From assembly GCF_018334155.1 (NCBI RefSeq), contig NZ_JAGXTP010000003.1, positions 62,001-126,000 on the forward strand: DNA of 64,000 bases, given 5' to 3'. A program made the translations under genes and the position numbers. The notes beneath the pieces were generated by a model. That model was not told the DNA's origin. It was given only the letters and a program-made list of their open reading frames with translations, and searched no databases. The DNA is from Devosia litorisediminis. Its GTDB lineage: Bacteria > Pseudomonadota > Alphaproteobacteria > Rhizobiales > Devosiaceae. Positions 1 through 9,006 of the stretch are shown here, piece after piece (the stretch's first letter is position 1; each line of letters opens with the position of its first letter).

Positions 1-519
1 CTCGGGCGCAACCACCGTATCGGCATCGCCATGCACCAGGCACACCGGGGGTCTGGCCAGTTCAGACGCACCAAATTCGGCGGGCGGCAGGAAGCTGCCC
101 GAGAACGCGACGATGCCCATCAATTGTTGCGGCAGCGACAGCCCCACATGCAGCGCCATCATCGTGCCCTGCGAGAACCCGACCAGCAGTGTCTGTTGGG
201 GCGCAATATCGGTCTGGGCCCACAGATCGGTCAGAAATTCGAGCAGGACCGGACGCGCCTTGGCACAGCCGGTCTGCCGGCTGGCCAGTTGATCGCCGTC
301 AAAGTCGATGCCGAACCACTGAAACCCCTCGGCCAGCCCCTCGATACGCTCGGGGGCATTGGGCGCGATGAAAATGGCGTCAGGCAGAATATCCTGCCAA
401 TAGGGTGCCAGCCCGATCAGATCGGCGCCGTTGGAGCCATAGCCGTGCAGCAGGATCACGGCCTGCGTCGGCACACCGCCGGATTTGGGGGGCAGCATGG
501 GGCCGGAGAGCTTGGTCAC
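1..519 (-). CDS. alpha/beta hydrolase (phospholipase/carboxylesterase family), 3' end outside window
   Basis: Reading leftward from a GTG at 519, the frame encodes an alpha/beta hydrolase of the small phospholipase/carboxylesterase family. The oxyanion-hole strand ILLHGYGSNG lies near residue 20, the nucleophile elbow GFSQG near residue 110, and a VHGDADTVV segment carrying the probable catalytic Asp near the window edge; the catalytic His lies beyond it. The GTG overlaps the stop codon of the upstream glycosylase gene (GTGA), which suggests translational coupling; an internal ATG at 498 is the alternative start. Family substrates are short-chain esters or lysophospholipids; the real substrate cannot be told. 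Confidence 0.8.
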   Translation of the reverse strand, partial: MTKLSGPMLPPKSGGVPTQAVILLHGYGSNGADLIGLAPYWQDILPDAIFIAPNAPERIEGLAEGFQWFGIDFDGDQLASRQTGCAKARPVLLEFLTDLWAQTDIAPQQTLLVGFSQGTMMALHVGLSLPQQLMGIVAFSGSFLPPAEFGASELARPPVCLVHGDADTVVAPE

Positions 520-1205
520 AGGGCAATTCCTTCTTGGTCGCGCAGCACAGCGAAATAGCGCCAGAACAATAGTGCCGCCGCCGAGCGGTGGGGCGTCCAG
601 TCCTGGGCGATGCTGATCATGTCCTTGATCGTCGGACGAGCGTCAAGTCCGAGCCCATGGCCGACCGCCTTGAGCAGCGCCAGATCGCCGGCTGGAAACA
701 CATCAGGGTGCCCCGCGCAAAACAGCAGATAAACCTCGGCGGTCCAAGGCCCGATGCCCTTGTGCGCCGTCAGATAGGCCACCGCCTCGGCCGCCGGCAG
801 GGTTTCGAGATGCGCGAAATCCAGCGCGCCAGCCACCATCGCCTCGGCAATCACCCGCACGGTGGCAAACTTGCTGCGCGAGAAGCCGCTGGCCCGCACG
901 ATTTCCTCGCTCAGGCTTAGATAGCTTTGTGGCTCCAGCGCGCCCGGCAATTGTTCGAACCGAGCCCAGATCGCACGCGCGCTGGCCACCGACACCTGCT
1001 GCCCGCAAATCACCTTGGCGATGCCGGCAAAGCCCGGCGCCGTGATGCGCGGTTGTACGGTGCCCGCCTTTTCCCACACCGGTGTCAGACGAGGGTCCAT
1101 GGCAACCAGCAGCTTGATATGCTCGGCAATCGCCGCCGCGCTATCCAGACGCGGTGACGGGACAATTGCCGTCATGCTAGAAGGCGTCTGTGTCGAAACA
1201 TCCAT
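516..1205 (-). CDS. DNA-3-methyladenine glycosylase II (AlkA/HhH-GPD family)
   Basis: This 229-residue protein matches the helix-hairpin-helix GPD superfamily of base-excision glycosylases, which remove alkylated purines from DNA. The hairpin motif HKGIGPWTAEVYLL is at about residues 143-156, followed by FPAGDLALLKAV, whose Asp fits the catalytic position of AlkA. The N-terminal AlkA domain is absent, so it belongs to the short bacterial class. The ATG at 1205 makes the 5' end overlap the divergent gluQ gene by 16 bp; an in-frame ATG at 1175 would remove that overlap. Its stop overlaps the start of the downstream hydrolase. Confidence 0.88.
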   Translation of the reverse strand: MDVSTQTPSSMTAIVPSPRLDSAAAIAEHIKLLVAMDPRLTPVWEKAGTVQPRITAPGFAGIAKVICGQQVSVASARAIWARFEQLPGALEPQSYLSLSEEIVRASGFSRSKFATVRVIAEAMVAGALDFAHLETLPAAEAVAYLTAHKGIGPWTAEVYLLFCAGHPDVFPAGDLALLKAVGHGLGLDARPTIKDMISIAQDWTPHRSAAALLFWRYFAVLRDQEGIAL

Positions 1206-2050
1206 CCAAAAATCCCGTTCTTCGCTTCGCCCCCAGCCCCAATGGACGACTGCACCTGGGTCACGCCTTTTCGGCGCTGGTGACCTGGCGCGCCGCCGAA
1301 GCGCTGGGTGGCACCACTTTGCTGCGGATCGAAGACATCGACCTCGAGCGGTGTAAACCCGAATTTGTCGACGCCATCTATACCGACCTTGCCTGGCTGG
1401 GTCTGGATTGGCCGACGCCGGTCATGCTGCAGTCCGAGCGCCTGGATGTCTATGCAGACGCCGGCAACCTTCTGCGCGATGCGGACCTGCTCTACCCCTG
1501 TTTTTGTTCACGCAGCCAGATTGCCGAGGCCGCAACCGAGACCGACCCCGACGGTGCGCCGCTTTATCCCGGCACCTGCAGACACCTTGATCGGGGCGAG
1601 CAGATCGAACGGCTTGAGCGCGGCGATCCGGTCCAGTTCCGGCTCGACAGTCAAGCCGCCATGGCGCGTGCCGGCATGCTGACCTTTTCGGTGGTTGGCC
1701 CGCTGATCACCGATCGTCCGCAAATCCGCTATGCCAAGCCCGAGCGTTGGGGAGATGTGGTGCTGCAGCGCAAGGGCACACCGACCAGCTATCACCTCAG
1801 CGTTGTTGTCGACGATGCGGCCCAGGCCATTACCCACGTCACCCGGGGCCGCGACATGGAAGCGGCGACCGATCTGCATGTACTGCTGCAAATGCTGCTG
1901 GGCCTGCCCACACCAATCTACAATTTCCACCGGTTGATCCTGGATGATGCCGGCAAGAAGCTGGCCAAATCAAAAGGCTCGCCATCGCTGGCGAGCCTGC
2001 GTGAGCAGGGCTGGACACCCGCTGATGTCCGCCGCGCCCTGGGGCTATAG
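1190..2050 (+). CDS. gluQ: glutamyl-Q tRNA(Asp) synthetase
   Basis: The 286-residue product is a truncated glutamyl-tRNA synthetase paralogue that attaches glutamate to the queuosine of tRNA(Asp). It has the class I signature as RLHLGHAF near residue 17, FAPSPNGRLHLGH being typical of the GluQ group. A CFC...C zinc cluster lies near residues 103-127 and the KMSKS equivalent KLAKSKGS near residue 258. At 286 residues it lacks the anticodon-binding domain of true GluRS, as expected. The start is GTG at 1190, because an ATG giving the same N-terminus is not available. It is transcribed away from the glycosylase gene. Confidence 0.93.
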   Translation: MSKHPSKNPVLRFAPSPNGRLHLGHAFSALVTWRAAEALGGTTLLRIEDIDLERCKPEFVDAIYTDLAWLGLDWPTPVMLQSERLDVYADAGNLLRDADLLYPCFCSRSQIAEAATETDPDGAPLYPGTCRHLDRGEQIERLERGDPVQFRLDSQAAMARAGMLTFSVVGPLITDRPQIRYAKPERWGDVVLQRKGTPTSYHLSVVVDDAAQAITHVTRGRDMEAATDLHVLLQMLLGLPTPIYNFHRLILDDAGKKLAKSKGSPSLASLREQGWTPADVRRALGL

Positions 2051-2063
2051 CGCTGCAACACGC

Positions 2064-2450
2064 TCAGCGATGCCTGCCGATACGCCCCAGATGGGTGCTC
2101 GAGAAGCTCTCTGCTGACTTCAGCCCATAGCCCAGCGCCCGGTCAAAGCCTGAATGGGCAAGCCAGAGCGCCCCAAGCCCTGCCAGCAGTGGCATTGCCA
2201 GCACCTGCCCCGCGGCCAGCAGCAACAGGCCAAAGGCATAGACATGCACCAGATTGTAGATCGCTGCGCCGACACCGCGCCCCAGCCCATAGGCGGCAAA
2301 GCTCAGATCGGGCGCAAAGAACAGCAGCACTGCGCTCCACCAGACCAGGCCGCTATCGATATGCCAGAACACAACCAGCGCCGCGATCAGCACCAGCGCG
2401 CCCTCGGCACGCTGCCACAGGACGAAAGACGGGGTGATCTGGTTTTCCAT
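2064..2450 (-). CDS. DUF4260 family membrane protein
   Basis: This small integral membrane protein of about 128 residues has three to four hydrophobic segments and the C-terminal signature HSGFDRALGYGLK...HLGRIG, characteristic of DUF4260. No biochemical role is established for the family. I chose ATG 2450 because GAGGTG sits six bases upstream; a GTG at 2459 would start one base after the stop of the preceding oxidoreductase gene. Either way it follows that gene directly and is probably co-transcribed with it. It converges with gluQ across 13 bp. Confidence 0.8.
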   Translation of the reverse strand: MENQITPSFVLWQRAEGALVLIAALVVFWHIDSGLVWWSAVLLFFAPDLSFAAYGLGRGVGAAIYNLVHVYAFGLLLLAAGQVLAMPLLAGLGALWLAHSGFDRALGYGLKSAESFSSTHLGRIGRHR

Positions 2451-2460
2451 GGTCGTCACC

Positions 2461-3408
2461 TCACGCAGCCTTCCGGCTCTCGATCAATTCCCCCACTGTG
2501 GCGGCAACGGCCGCCCCGAACGGGGTTGCGAAATCGGGACCGACAATAGCATCGAGCCGGGGATCGACCAGTTCCATTTCGTTGAGCCAGAGATAGCGCA
2601 TGCGATAGATATCGCGCATCACCGGATTGACCAGCCCGATTGCTCGCAGCACCCACCAGGGCATTGGCGACACCGTAACCGGGCGGTCCAGCGCCTGGGC
2701 AATCGCGTCCATCATCTGGCCGTGTGAGATCCAGTTCCCGGCAAAGTGGAAGTTTTCAAAACCGTCCAGCATTGCCCGGCGCTCTGCCAGCACGACGAAG
2801 GCGCGTGCCAGATCGGGCAGATAGGCCCAGCTATGGCGCAGCGCCAGATCGCCCATATGATGGATCTTGCCCTTGCCCAGATTCATCAGCATGGCCTGTT
2901 CGAACCACTCGCCCCGATTGCCCGGGCCGTAAAAATCTCCGGCACGTAGAATGATCGCCTGAAACCGGCGCTCTGCAGCGGCGGCGCGCAACATGGCCTC
3001 CAGGGCGATTCGGATTTCGCCGCGCGGCGCTTCCGCGCTTTGCCGCGTTGCGGGGGAAACGGTGCGGTCATTGGCCCGGTAATTATAGATCGTGCCGGGA
3101 AACAGCAGCGTCTTGCCGCTATCACCCAACGCATTGATCACCGCCTGCAACTGCGCTTCGGCGCGGCCATTGCCCCACTGATCATAGGGAAGGTGCAGCG
3201 CGTGCACGACGACGTCGGCATCCGCAATGGCATCGCGCACAACGCCGAGATGATCGGCATTGCCAGCAATGAAATGCGTCCCGCCAACTGGCCGGCGATT
3301 GGATCGGCCCAACCCGGTCACATCCCAGCCCGCATCCCGAAAGGCCAGCATGGCCGCGTGACCAATATGACCGTTACTGCCCAGAACGGTGACTTTACCC
3401 TTGCTCAT
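2461..3408 (-). CDS. NAD-dependent epimerase/dehydratase family protein
   Basis: This is an atypical short-chain reductase of about 315 residues. The N-terminal Rossmann fold shows VTVLGSNGHIGHAA, a GxxGxxG nucleotide-binding loop, and a YNYRAND segment stands near the family's active-site Tyr. The ATG at 3408 is supported by AGGAG six bases upstream; the longer frame to 3441 would need TTG. It is divergent from a LysR-type regulator 90 bp away, the classical arrangement for a LysR-controlled target. Substrate unknown. Confidence 0.82.
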   Translation of the reverse strand: MSKGKVTVLGSNGHIGHAAMLAFRDAGWDVTGLGRSNRRPVGGTHFIAGNADHLGVVRDAIADADVVVHALHLPYDQWGNGRAEAQLQAVINALGDSGKTLLFPGTIYNYRANDRTVSPATRQSAEAPRGEIRIALEAMLRAAAAERRFQAIILRAGDFYGPGNRGEWFEQAMLMNLGKGKIHHMGDLALRHSWAYLPDLARAFVVLAERRAMLDGFENFHFAGNWISHGQMMDAIAQALDRPVTVSPMPWWVLRAIGLVNPVMRDIYRMRYLWLNEMELVDPRLDAIVGPDFATPFGAAVAATVGELIESRKAA

Positions 3409-3497
3409 TTTCTGCTCCTGCATGGTTGCTGAAACAGACAATGCCCCTTACAATTATTTATGGCGATTGGGCGTTTTTCTAGATTTGATATTCAAAA

Positions 3498-4388
3498 ATG
3501 AATAGAGAGCCAGACTGGTCCTTGTGGCGCAGCTTTGCGGCAGTGATCGAGCACGGCTCGCTCTCGGGCGCCGCACGCGCCCTGCAGCTGAGCCAGCCCA
3601 CGATTGGCCGGCACATCGAAACGCTCGAAGGCCAGCTCGACCTGCCCTTGTTTGAACGCGGCCTGTCCGGCCTCAAGCCCAACGCGACTGCATTGCAGCT
3701 TCTTGCACCCATTACCCGCGCCCAGACCGCGCTGGCGGAAGCCTCCATGATAGCCGATGGCGCCCAGACCCAGGCGCGCGGGACAGTCCGCATTACCGCC
3801 AGCGCCATGATCTCAAATTATGTGCTGCCCGAAATACTGGTCGGCATTCGCGCACACTATCCCCATATCGCCATCGAGACGGTTCCCTCCGATTCCTCGG
3901 AGAACCTGCTGATGCGCGAGGCCGACATTGCCATACGCATGTTCCGCCCCACCCAGCTTGAACTGGTGACCCGGCATCTGGGTGATATCCCGATTATCGC
4001 AACCGCCCATGAACGCTATCTGGCGCGGCGTGGTCGTCCCACCGCAATCGAGGATTTCTGGCAGCACGACATCGTTGGCTTTGACAGCTCCGACGCCATC
4101 ATCGCCCATTCCAGAAGGCTCGGTTACACGATATCGCTCGACAACTTTCCGCTGCGTTCGGACGATCAGCCGCACCAGTGGGAGTTGATCAAGTCCGGGC
4201 TCGGTATAGGGTTCGGCCAGGCCCATCTGGTGCGCAACACGCCCGGAATGGTCGCCCTGCCGGTTGATTTGGCCATTCCGCCATTGCCCGTCTGGCTTAC
4301 CACACACAAGGAACTGTACACCTCGCACCGAATTCGTGCCATCTATGATGCTCTGGCTGACGGTCTCGTTGCGTATATGAACAGCTAG
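3498..4388 (+). CDS. LysR family transcriptional regulator
   Basis: The 296-residue protein has an N-terminal winged helix-turn-helix (residues about 8-65, with GSLSGAARALQLSQPTIGRHIETLE), followed by a periplasmic-binding-like effector domain. Such proteins bind DNA as tetramers and respond to small metabolites. It is divergent from the adjacent epimerase/dehydratase gene, so that gene is the likeliest target, with autoregulation from the 89-bp spacer. The spacer is AT-rich around 3470-3497 (TTTTTCTAGATTTGATATTC), but I could not define a single operator. Confidence 0.9.
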   Translation: MNREPDWSLWRSFAAVIEHGSLSGAARALQLSQPTIGRHIETLEGQLDLPLFERGLSGLKPNATALQLLAPITRAQTALAEASMIADGAQTQARGTVRITASAMISNYVLPEILVGIRAHYPHIAIETVPSDSSENLLMREADIAIRMFRPTQLELVTRHLGDIPIIATAHERYLARRGRPTAIEDFWQHDIVGFDSSDAIIAHSRRLGYTISLDNFPLRSDDQPHQWELIKSGLGIGFGQAHLVRNTPGMVALPVDLAIPPLPVWLTTHKELYTSHRIRAIYDALADGLVAYMNS

Positions 4389-4409
4389 AAACTGATCAGT
4401 AGGATTATC

Positions 4410-4613
4410 ATGGAAACCGTGCTCAATCTCGCCATCGCCCTCGCCTTGATCTTTGTGGTCGTCGTGCTCGGCATGGGGCTTTGGAACATGCTCAAGGGCG
4501 GACCGGGCAATACCAGCCAGCGGCTGATGCGCCTGCGGGTTATGGGGCAGGCTGTGGCCCTGGTGCTGCTGATGGGCGCGCTGTTCTTCTTTGGCGGCGG
4601 CGGACAGGGCTAA
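4410..4613 (+). CDS. twin transmembrane helix small protein (HIG1-like)
   Basis: This 67-residue protein has two hydrophobic helices (about residues 5-27 and 45-62) joined by a basic loop with SQRLMRLRVMGQ. That pattern is typical of the alphaproteobacterial twin-TM proteins related to the HIG1 domain, some of which associate with respiratory complexes. The gene ends six bases before the cobalamin adenosyltransferase start, so the two are probably co-transcribed. A weak AGGA lies nine bases upstream of the ATG. Confidence 0.85.
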   Translation: METVLNLAIALALIFVVVVLGMGLWNMLKGGPGNTSQRLMRLRVMGQAVALVLLMGALFFFGGGGQG

Positions 4614-4619
4614 TCGGAT

Positions 4620-5213
4620 ATGGTCAAGCTCAACCGCATCTACACCAAGACCGGCGATGACGGCACCACCGGTCTGGTCCGTGGCCCGCGCCGCCCCAAA
4701 TACGATCTGCGGGTGGAAGCCTATGGCACCATTGATGAGGCCAATGCCTGTATCGGCATGGCCCGCCTGCACTCGACCAACCAGCCCAAGATCGACAAGC
4801 TGCTCAGCCGCGTCCAGAACGATCTGTTCGATGTCGGCTCCGATTTGGCAACACCGGGCGCCGATGAAGCGGACGCCCAGTATCCCTCGCTGCGCATTCG
4901 TCCGGTCCAGACCGAGGCGCTCGAAAAGCAGATCGATATCTACAATGAAACCCTGACGCCCCTGACCAGCTTCGTGCTGCCGGGCGGCTCGCCCCTGTCG
5001 GCAGCGCTGCATGTGGCGCGCACCGTAACCCGCCGCGCCGAGCGCATTACCGTTGAGCTGGCCGCAGCCGAGCCCGACACCAATCCCGAGGCAGTACGCT
5101 ACCTCAACCGGCTGTCTGATCTGCTGTTTGTGCTCTCGCGCGTGGCCATTGCCAATGGCACCAAGGACGTGCTTTGGGTGCCCGGCAATAATGGCGATGT
5201 GAAAAAGGGTTGA
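4620..5213 (+). CDS. cob(I)yrinic acid a,c-diamide adenosyltransferase, PduO type
   Basis: The 197-residue enzyme transfers the adenosyl group of ATP to cob(I)alamin to make coenzyme B12. PduO-type signatures are present: IYTKTGDDGTTGL at the N-terminus (ATP-binding), VEAYGTIDEANACIG near residue 36, and the C-terminal RYLNRLSDLLFVLSR helix. It follows the twin-TM protein by six bases, a pairing I recall from other Hyphomicrobiales. The downstream diguanylate cyclase gene converges with a gap of only 17 bp. Confidence 0.93.
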   Translation: MVKLNRIYTKTGDDGTTGLVRGPRRPKYDLRVEAYGTIDEANACIGMARLHSTNQPKIDKLLSRVQNDLFDVGSDLATPGADEADAQYPSLRIRPVQTEALEKQIDIYNETLTPLTSFVLPGGSPLSAALHVARTVTRRAERITVELAAAEPDTNPEAVRYLNRLSDLLFVLSRVAIANGTKDVLWVPGNNGDVKKG

Positions 5214-5230
5214 AGCCCAGGCGCGCGGCG

Positions 5231-6412
5231 CTAGGCCGCGTGCGGCTCATCATTGGAGCGGCGACGTTCCACAAACGGCTTGGCGGGCTTTTGCGGCGCC
5301 GACCCGACCATTGCCGCTTCGGGTAGAACCAGCGCATCACCGGTAGCAAACACCACCCGATTGCGACCGCCCCGCTTGGCAGCATAGAGCGCCTCATCGG
5401 CCTGCTGGAACATCTCGTCCATCGGCAATGTTCCTTGCGCCACCGCTACGCCAAAGCTGGCGGTGATGGAAATGGAGGTGCCTTCCCAGAGGATTTCGAC
5501 ATTCTCAATGGCACGGCGCAGCCGCTCACTGATCAGTTGCGCCAGTTCCAGATCGGTTTCGGGCAACAGCACGGCCAGTTCCTCGCCGCCCAGTCGTGAC
5601 AGCAGGTCGCGATTGCGCAGGCTGCCGCGCAGCACCAGGGCCACCTTCTGCAGCACGTAATCGCCCGCCGCATGGCCATAAGTGTCATTGACCCGCTTGA
5701 AGTGATCCAGATCGATGGCGATCAGCGCCGCTTCCTTGTCGGACGTGCGCAGCCCGCTCATGCCGCGCTCAAAACCGCGCCGGTTGGGCAGCGCCGTCAG
5801 CGGATCGGTCAGCGCGCGCAGTTTCCATTGTTCCTCACGCTTGATCTGGCGCAATTCGCGTTCAACGAACAGGCCCAGCAGCACCGCGCCGGCCACCGAG
5901 GTCGACACCATATAGGGGCCGATCACGCTCACCAGACCCCAAATGCTTGCATAGCCCATGGCGATGCCGGTCAGCAGATAGCAGGACACCACCAGCCCCA
6001 GCACCACCAGATGGCGCGGCTGCACGCTGGCCTTGGGGCGCAGGAAATAGCGCCAGCTCAGCCCCAGCACGCCAGCCATGACGATGCCGACAGCGCCCGG
6101 AACAGCGCCCATGCCACCCAGCCAGAGCCGATAGCCCGCACCAATCACAATGGCCAAGACGGCTGCCGGCCAGCCACCAAAGGCAGCGGCAAAGCCGATA
6201 ATGATGCCGCGTGCATCAACCATCACGCCCGAGCCGATATGGGCCGGGGCCATGATCGCAGCCACGGCGCCGATGCCAAAGATAGCGCCCTGAACGACCG
6301 ATCTCACGGTGCGGGGCCATGCCTGTCGCTCGACCACACCAAAGGCAATCGCCATCAGCGCCAGCAGGCTGATGCTCTGCGTCAGAGCGATGAACATGGC
6401 TTGTGCGAACAT
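5231..6412 (-). CDS. membrane diguanylate cyclase (5TM-LYT-like sensor plus GGDEF)
   Basis: The 393-residue protein has about six N-terminal membrane helices resembling the 5TM-5TMR_LYT sensor region (residues about 5-190), then a GGDEF domain (about 205-365). The active site reads GGEEL, an accepted variant of GGEEF. RNRD five residues upstream forms the RxxD product-inhibition site, so an active, feedback-inhibited c-di-GMP synthase is likely. The Asp in IDLDHFKRVNDTYGH fits metal binding. A polar tail of about 30 residues ends the protein. It stands alone between convergent and divergent neighbours. Confidence 0.88.
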   Translation of the reverse strand: MFAQAMFIALTQSISLLALMAIAFGVVERQAWPRTVRSVVQGAIFGIGAVAAIMAPAHIGSGVMVDARGIIIGFAAAFGGWPAAVLAIVIGAGYRLWLGGMGAVPGAVGIVMAGVLGLSWRYFLRPKASVQPRHLVVLGLVVSCYLLTGIAMGYASIWGLVSVIGPYMVSTSVAGAVLLGLFVERELRQIKREEQWKLRALTDPLTALPNRRGFERGMSGLRTSDKEAALIAIDLDHFKRVNDTYGHAAGDYVLQKVALVLRGSLRNRDLLSRLGGEELAVLLPETDLELAQLISERLRRAIENVEILWEGTSISITASFGVAVAQGTLPMDEMFQQADEALYAAKRGGRNRVVFATGDALVLPEAAMVGSAPQKPAKPFVERRRSNDEPHAA

Positions 6413-6628
6413 GGCTCCCCCGCCACTTCAAATCGTTGGCGCACTGTGGAACGGCAGATGTAAGCAATGGGTGAAGGTTCCCCCCACAGCGATCAATCCT
6501 GACGGGATGGTGAAGGACGCGTTAAGCGCGGGGGCAGCAAAACCACTGCAATTTCCAGCACAGCCGAAAACTTTGTTTACGCCTGAACGCTAGTCTGGGT
6601 ATCCGGACAACCATGAAAGGCGGTTTGT
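6413..6628. other. intergenic region between diguanylate cyclase and small motility gene
   Basis: About 216 bp separate two divergently read genes. It is moderately AT-rich near 6550-6590 (TTTGTTTACGCCTGAACGCTAGTCT) and must contain both promoters. An AAAGGCGG ribosome-binding site stands upstream of the small gene. No convincing regulator site was recognised. Confidence 0.4.
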
Positions 6629-6811
6629 ATGAACGCCGATCTCTCGACCCAAATGCTGGCCATGAACACCGCGCAGACGCAGAACAGCGTCCAGATCGCC
6701 GTGTTCAAGAAGCAGCACGACATGCAGTCCGAGCTGCTCAATACCCTGACACAGGCCACACTGGCCCCGCCGCCACCCGGTCAGGGCCTCAAGATCGACA
6801 AGCAGGCCTGA
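6629..6811 (+). CDS. putative motility protein, YjfB-like
   Basis: This 60-residue protein is rich in Gln, Met and Thr, with one amphipathic helix ([21 protein letters not shown] trimmed here to its core) and a Pro-rich linker APPPPGQG before a Lys-rich end. It resembles the small YjfB/putative motility protein family in length and layout. These are often linked to flagellar regulons, but no flagellar gene is adjacent. The start is supported by AAAGGCGG. Function is not established; the match is by pattern only. Confidence 0.7.
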   Translation: MNADLSTQMLAMNTAQTQNSVQIAVFKKQHDMQSELLNTLTQATLAPPPPGQGLKIDKQA

Positions 6812-6821
6812 TCGCCCTGGC

Positions 6822-7484
6822 CTAGTTGGCCAGCGCCAGCAGCGCTTCAACGACTGCTTCGCCGTCCGGCGTATGCCATTCTGCAGGGCCCTGCAGCACA
6901 GCCAGTTCACACCCTTGCTCATCCAGAACCAGCGTCGCGGGCAGGCCAACCGCGACCGCTTGCTGCTTGAGACGATCAAAGGCCGCAAATGTGTTATCGG
7001 CATAGAGCGGCAGGTTGGCGAACCCGTTATCGGCCAGGAATTTTTCGGCCTTGGCCAGCCCGTTCTCGCCAATATCGAGATTGATCGGCAGCACCATGAA
7101 ACTGTCCGAATTATACTTGGTCGCCAGCGCATCAAGCGCGGGCATCTCCTCGCGGCAAGGCACGCACCAGCTCGCCCAGAAATTGACCAGCAGCGCCTTA
7201 CCCTTGAAGTCGGCAATGCTCATATCGACGCCCGCAGCATCCTTGAAGCTCAGGCTCGCATAGCCACGCCCCTCGCCGGTACCATTCAGCGCTGCCAGTT
7301 CACCAACAGCAGCCGCGTCAATGGCCGCAGCCGCCTCTGGCTGCACCGGGCATTCCTTGGCCACCCCGGCATTGCCGAGCCAGACCCACGTCGCTATAGC
7401 TACCGCCAATCCCGCCACCCCCAGCGTGACCAGCAGCCGAACCCGGCTGGATGCTCCGGGGCGAGGCGCATGGGTATCGGTCAT
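6822..7484 (-). CDS. TlpA-type thiol:disulfide oxidoreductase
   Basis: The 220-residue protein has an N-terminal membrane anchor (residues about 15-37) and a periplasmic thioredoxin fold with [17 protein letters not shown], a WCxPC redox site near residue 115. TlpA-type proteins reduce periplasmic disulfides, for example in cytochrome c or copper-centre assembly. I chose ATG 7484 because the residues upstream in the frame overlap argH and have no family resemblance. The gene is divergent from argH with only 21 bp between the starts, and I recall this head-to-head pairing in related genomes. Confidence 0.9.
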   Translation of the reverse strand: MTDTHAPRPGASSRVRLLVTLGVAGLAVAIATWVWLGNAGVAKECPVQPEAAAAIDAAAVGELAALNGTGEGRGYASLSFKDAAGVDMSIADFKGKALLVNFWASWCVPCREEMPALDALATKYNSDSFMVLPINLDIGENGLAKAEKFLADNGFANLPLYADNTFAAFDRLKQQAVAVGLPATLVLDEQGCELAVLQGPAEWHTPDGEAVVEALLALAN

Positions 7485-7505
7485 AACAGGTCTCCGAGGT
7501 ATTCG

Positions 7506-8954
7506 ATGAGCAACAAGATGTGGGGCGGCCGGTTCGCCACTGGCCCCGACGCCATCATGGAGGAAATCAACGCTTCGATCGGTTTCGATCAGCGCCTGTT
7601 CCGCCAGGATATTGCCGGATCGATCGCCCATGCCACAATGCTCGCCGAGACGGGCATTCTGACGCAGGAGGACCGCGACAGCATTATTGCCGGTCTAAAC
7701 GAGGTGCTCGCCGAAATCGAGGGCGGCAGCTTCACGTTCTCGCGGGCACTCGAAGACATTCATATGAATGTCGAGAGCCGGCTGCGCGAAAAGATCGGCG
7801 ATGCCGCCGGTCGCCTGCACACGGCCCGTTCACGCAATGATCAGGTCGCCACCGACTTCAAGCTCTATGTGCGTGACACCATCGATACCCTGGTCATCCA
7901 GATTTCGACGCTGCAACTGGCGCTGGCCACCAAGGCTGAAGACGAAGCCGAAACCATCATGCCCGGCTTTACCCATCTCCAGAACGCCCAGCCCGTGACC
8001 TTTGGCCACCATTTGCTGGCCTATGTCGAAATGCTTGGCCGCGACGCCGGCCGGCTGATCGACGCGCGCAAGCGGCTCAATGAAAGTCCGCTTGGCTCGG
8101 CGGCACTGGCAGGCACGCCCTACCCGATCGACCGCGACATGACCGCGCAAAAGCTCGGCTTTGATCGCCCCACCGCCAATTCGCTGGACGCCGTTTCGGA
8201 TCGAGATTTCATCCTGGAGACGCTGGCCGCTGCCGCAATCTGCGCCATGCATCTGAGCCGCTTTGCCGAGGAAATGGTGATCTGGAGCTCAGCCCAGTTC
8301 GGCTTCGTCAAACTGTCCGACAAGTTCACCACTGGCTCCTCGATCATGCCGCAGAAGCGCAATCCTGACGCCGCCGAACTGGTGCGCGCCAAGATCGGGC
8401 GCATTGTCGGCGCGCTGAACTCGCTGCTGATCGTGATGAAGGGACTGCCGCTCGCCTATTCCAAGGACATGCAGGAAGACAAGGAAGTCGCTTTCGACGC
8501 CCTTGATTCCCTGTCGCTGTCGCTGGCTGCCATGACCGGCATGGTCGGCGACATGATCGCCAATCGCGACAAGATGCGCGCCTCAGCCACTGCCGGCTTC
8601 TCGACCGCCACCGATATTGCCGACTGGCTGGTGCGCGAACTCGACATTCCCTTCCGCGACGCCCACCACATTACCGGACAGGTCGTGGCACTGGCCGAGA
8701 AGAAAGATTGCGGCCTGGAAGGGCTGACCATTGAGGATTTCAAATCCATCGACCAGCGCATCGATAGCCGCATCCACAAGGTGCTCACTGTCGAGGCTTC
8801 GGTGGCGGCCCGCCAGAGCTATGGCGGCACCGCGCCCGCCAATGTGCTGATCCAGGCGGCGCGCTGGAAAACCGAACTGACCGGCAAGCCGCACGAACCC
8901 CGGGCCCCCGCCCGCAAGAAGCATGGCGGCCATGGTGATGGCGGGGTTGCATAG
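7506..8954 (+). CDS. argH: argininosuccinate lyase
   Basis: The enzyme splits argininosuccinate into arginine and fumarate, the last step of arginine synthesis. The fumarase/ASL superfamily signature [12 protein letters not shown] is near residue 280, with the substrate-loop [13 protein letters not shown] near 108. From ATG 7506 the protein has 482 residues. The core ends where the family normally ends, and about 20 extra residues rich in Pro, Arg, His and Gly ([15 protein letters not shown]) form an unusual basic tail. The longer upstream frame is an artefact of the divergent tlpA-type gene. Confidence 0.96.
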   Translation: MSNKMWGGRFATGPDAIMEEINASIGFDQRLFRQDIAGSIAHATMLAETGILTQEDRDSIIAGLNEVLAEIEGGSFTFSRALEDIHMNVESRLREKIGDAAGRLHTARSRNDQVATDFKLYVRDTIDTLVIQISTLQLALATKAEDEAETIMPGFTHLQNAQPVTFGHHLLAYVEMLGRDAGRLIDARKRLNESPLGSAALAGTPYPIDRDMTAQKLGFDRPTANSLDAVSDRDFILETLAAAAICAMHLSRFAEEMVIWSSAQFGFVKLSDKFTTGSSIMPQKRNPDAAELVRAKIGRIVGALNSLLIVMKGLPLAYSKDMQEDKEVAFDALDSLSLSLAAMTGMVGDMIANRDKMRASATAGFSTATDIADWLVRELDIPFRDAHHITGQVVALAEKKDCGLEGLTIEDFKSIDQRIDSRIHKVLTVEASVAARQSYGGTAPANVLIQAARWKTELTGKPHEPRAPARKKHGGHGDGGVA

Positions 8955-9006
8955 TCTGCGCCCCGGCATATTTTGAGCTGCAACCGACTGATTTGGATCC
9001 GAACTT

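Noticed and set aside
6873..7505. Upstream extension of the argH frame
   Set aside because: It runs antisense over the TlpA-type gene; ArgH similarity begins at 7506.
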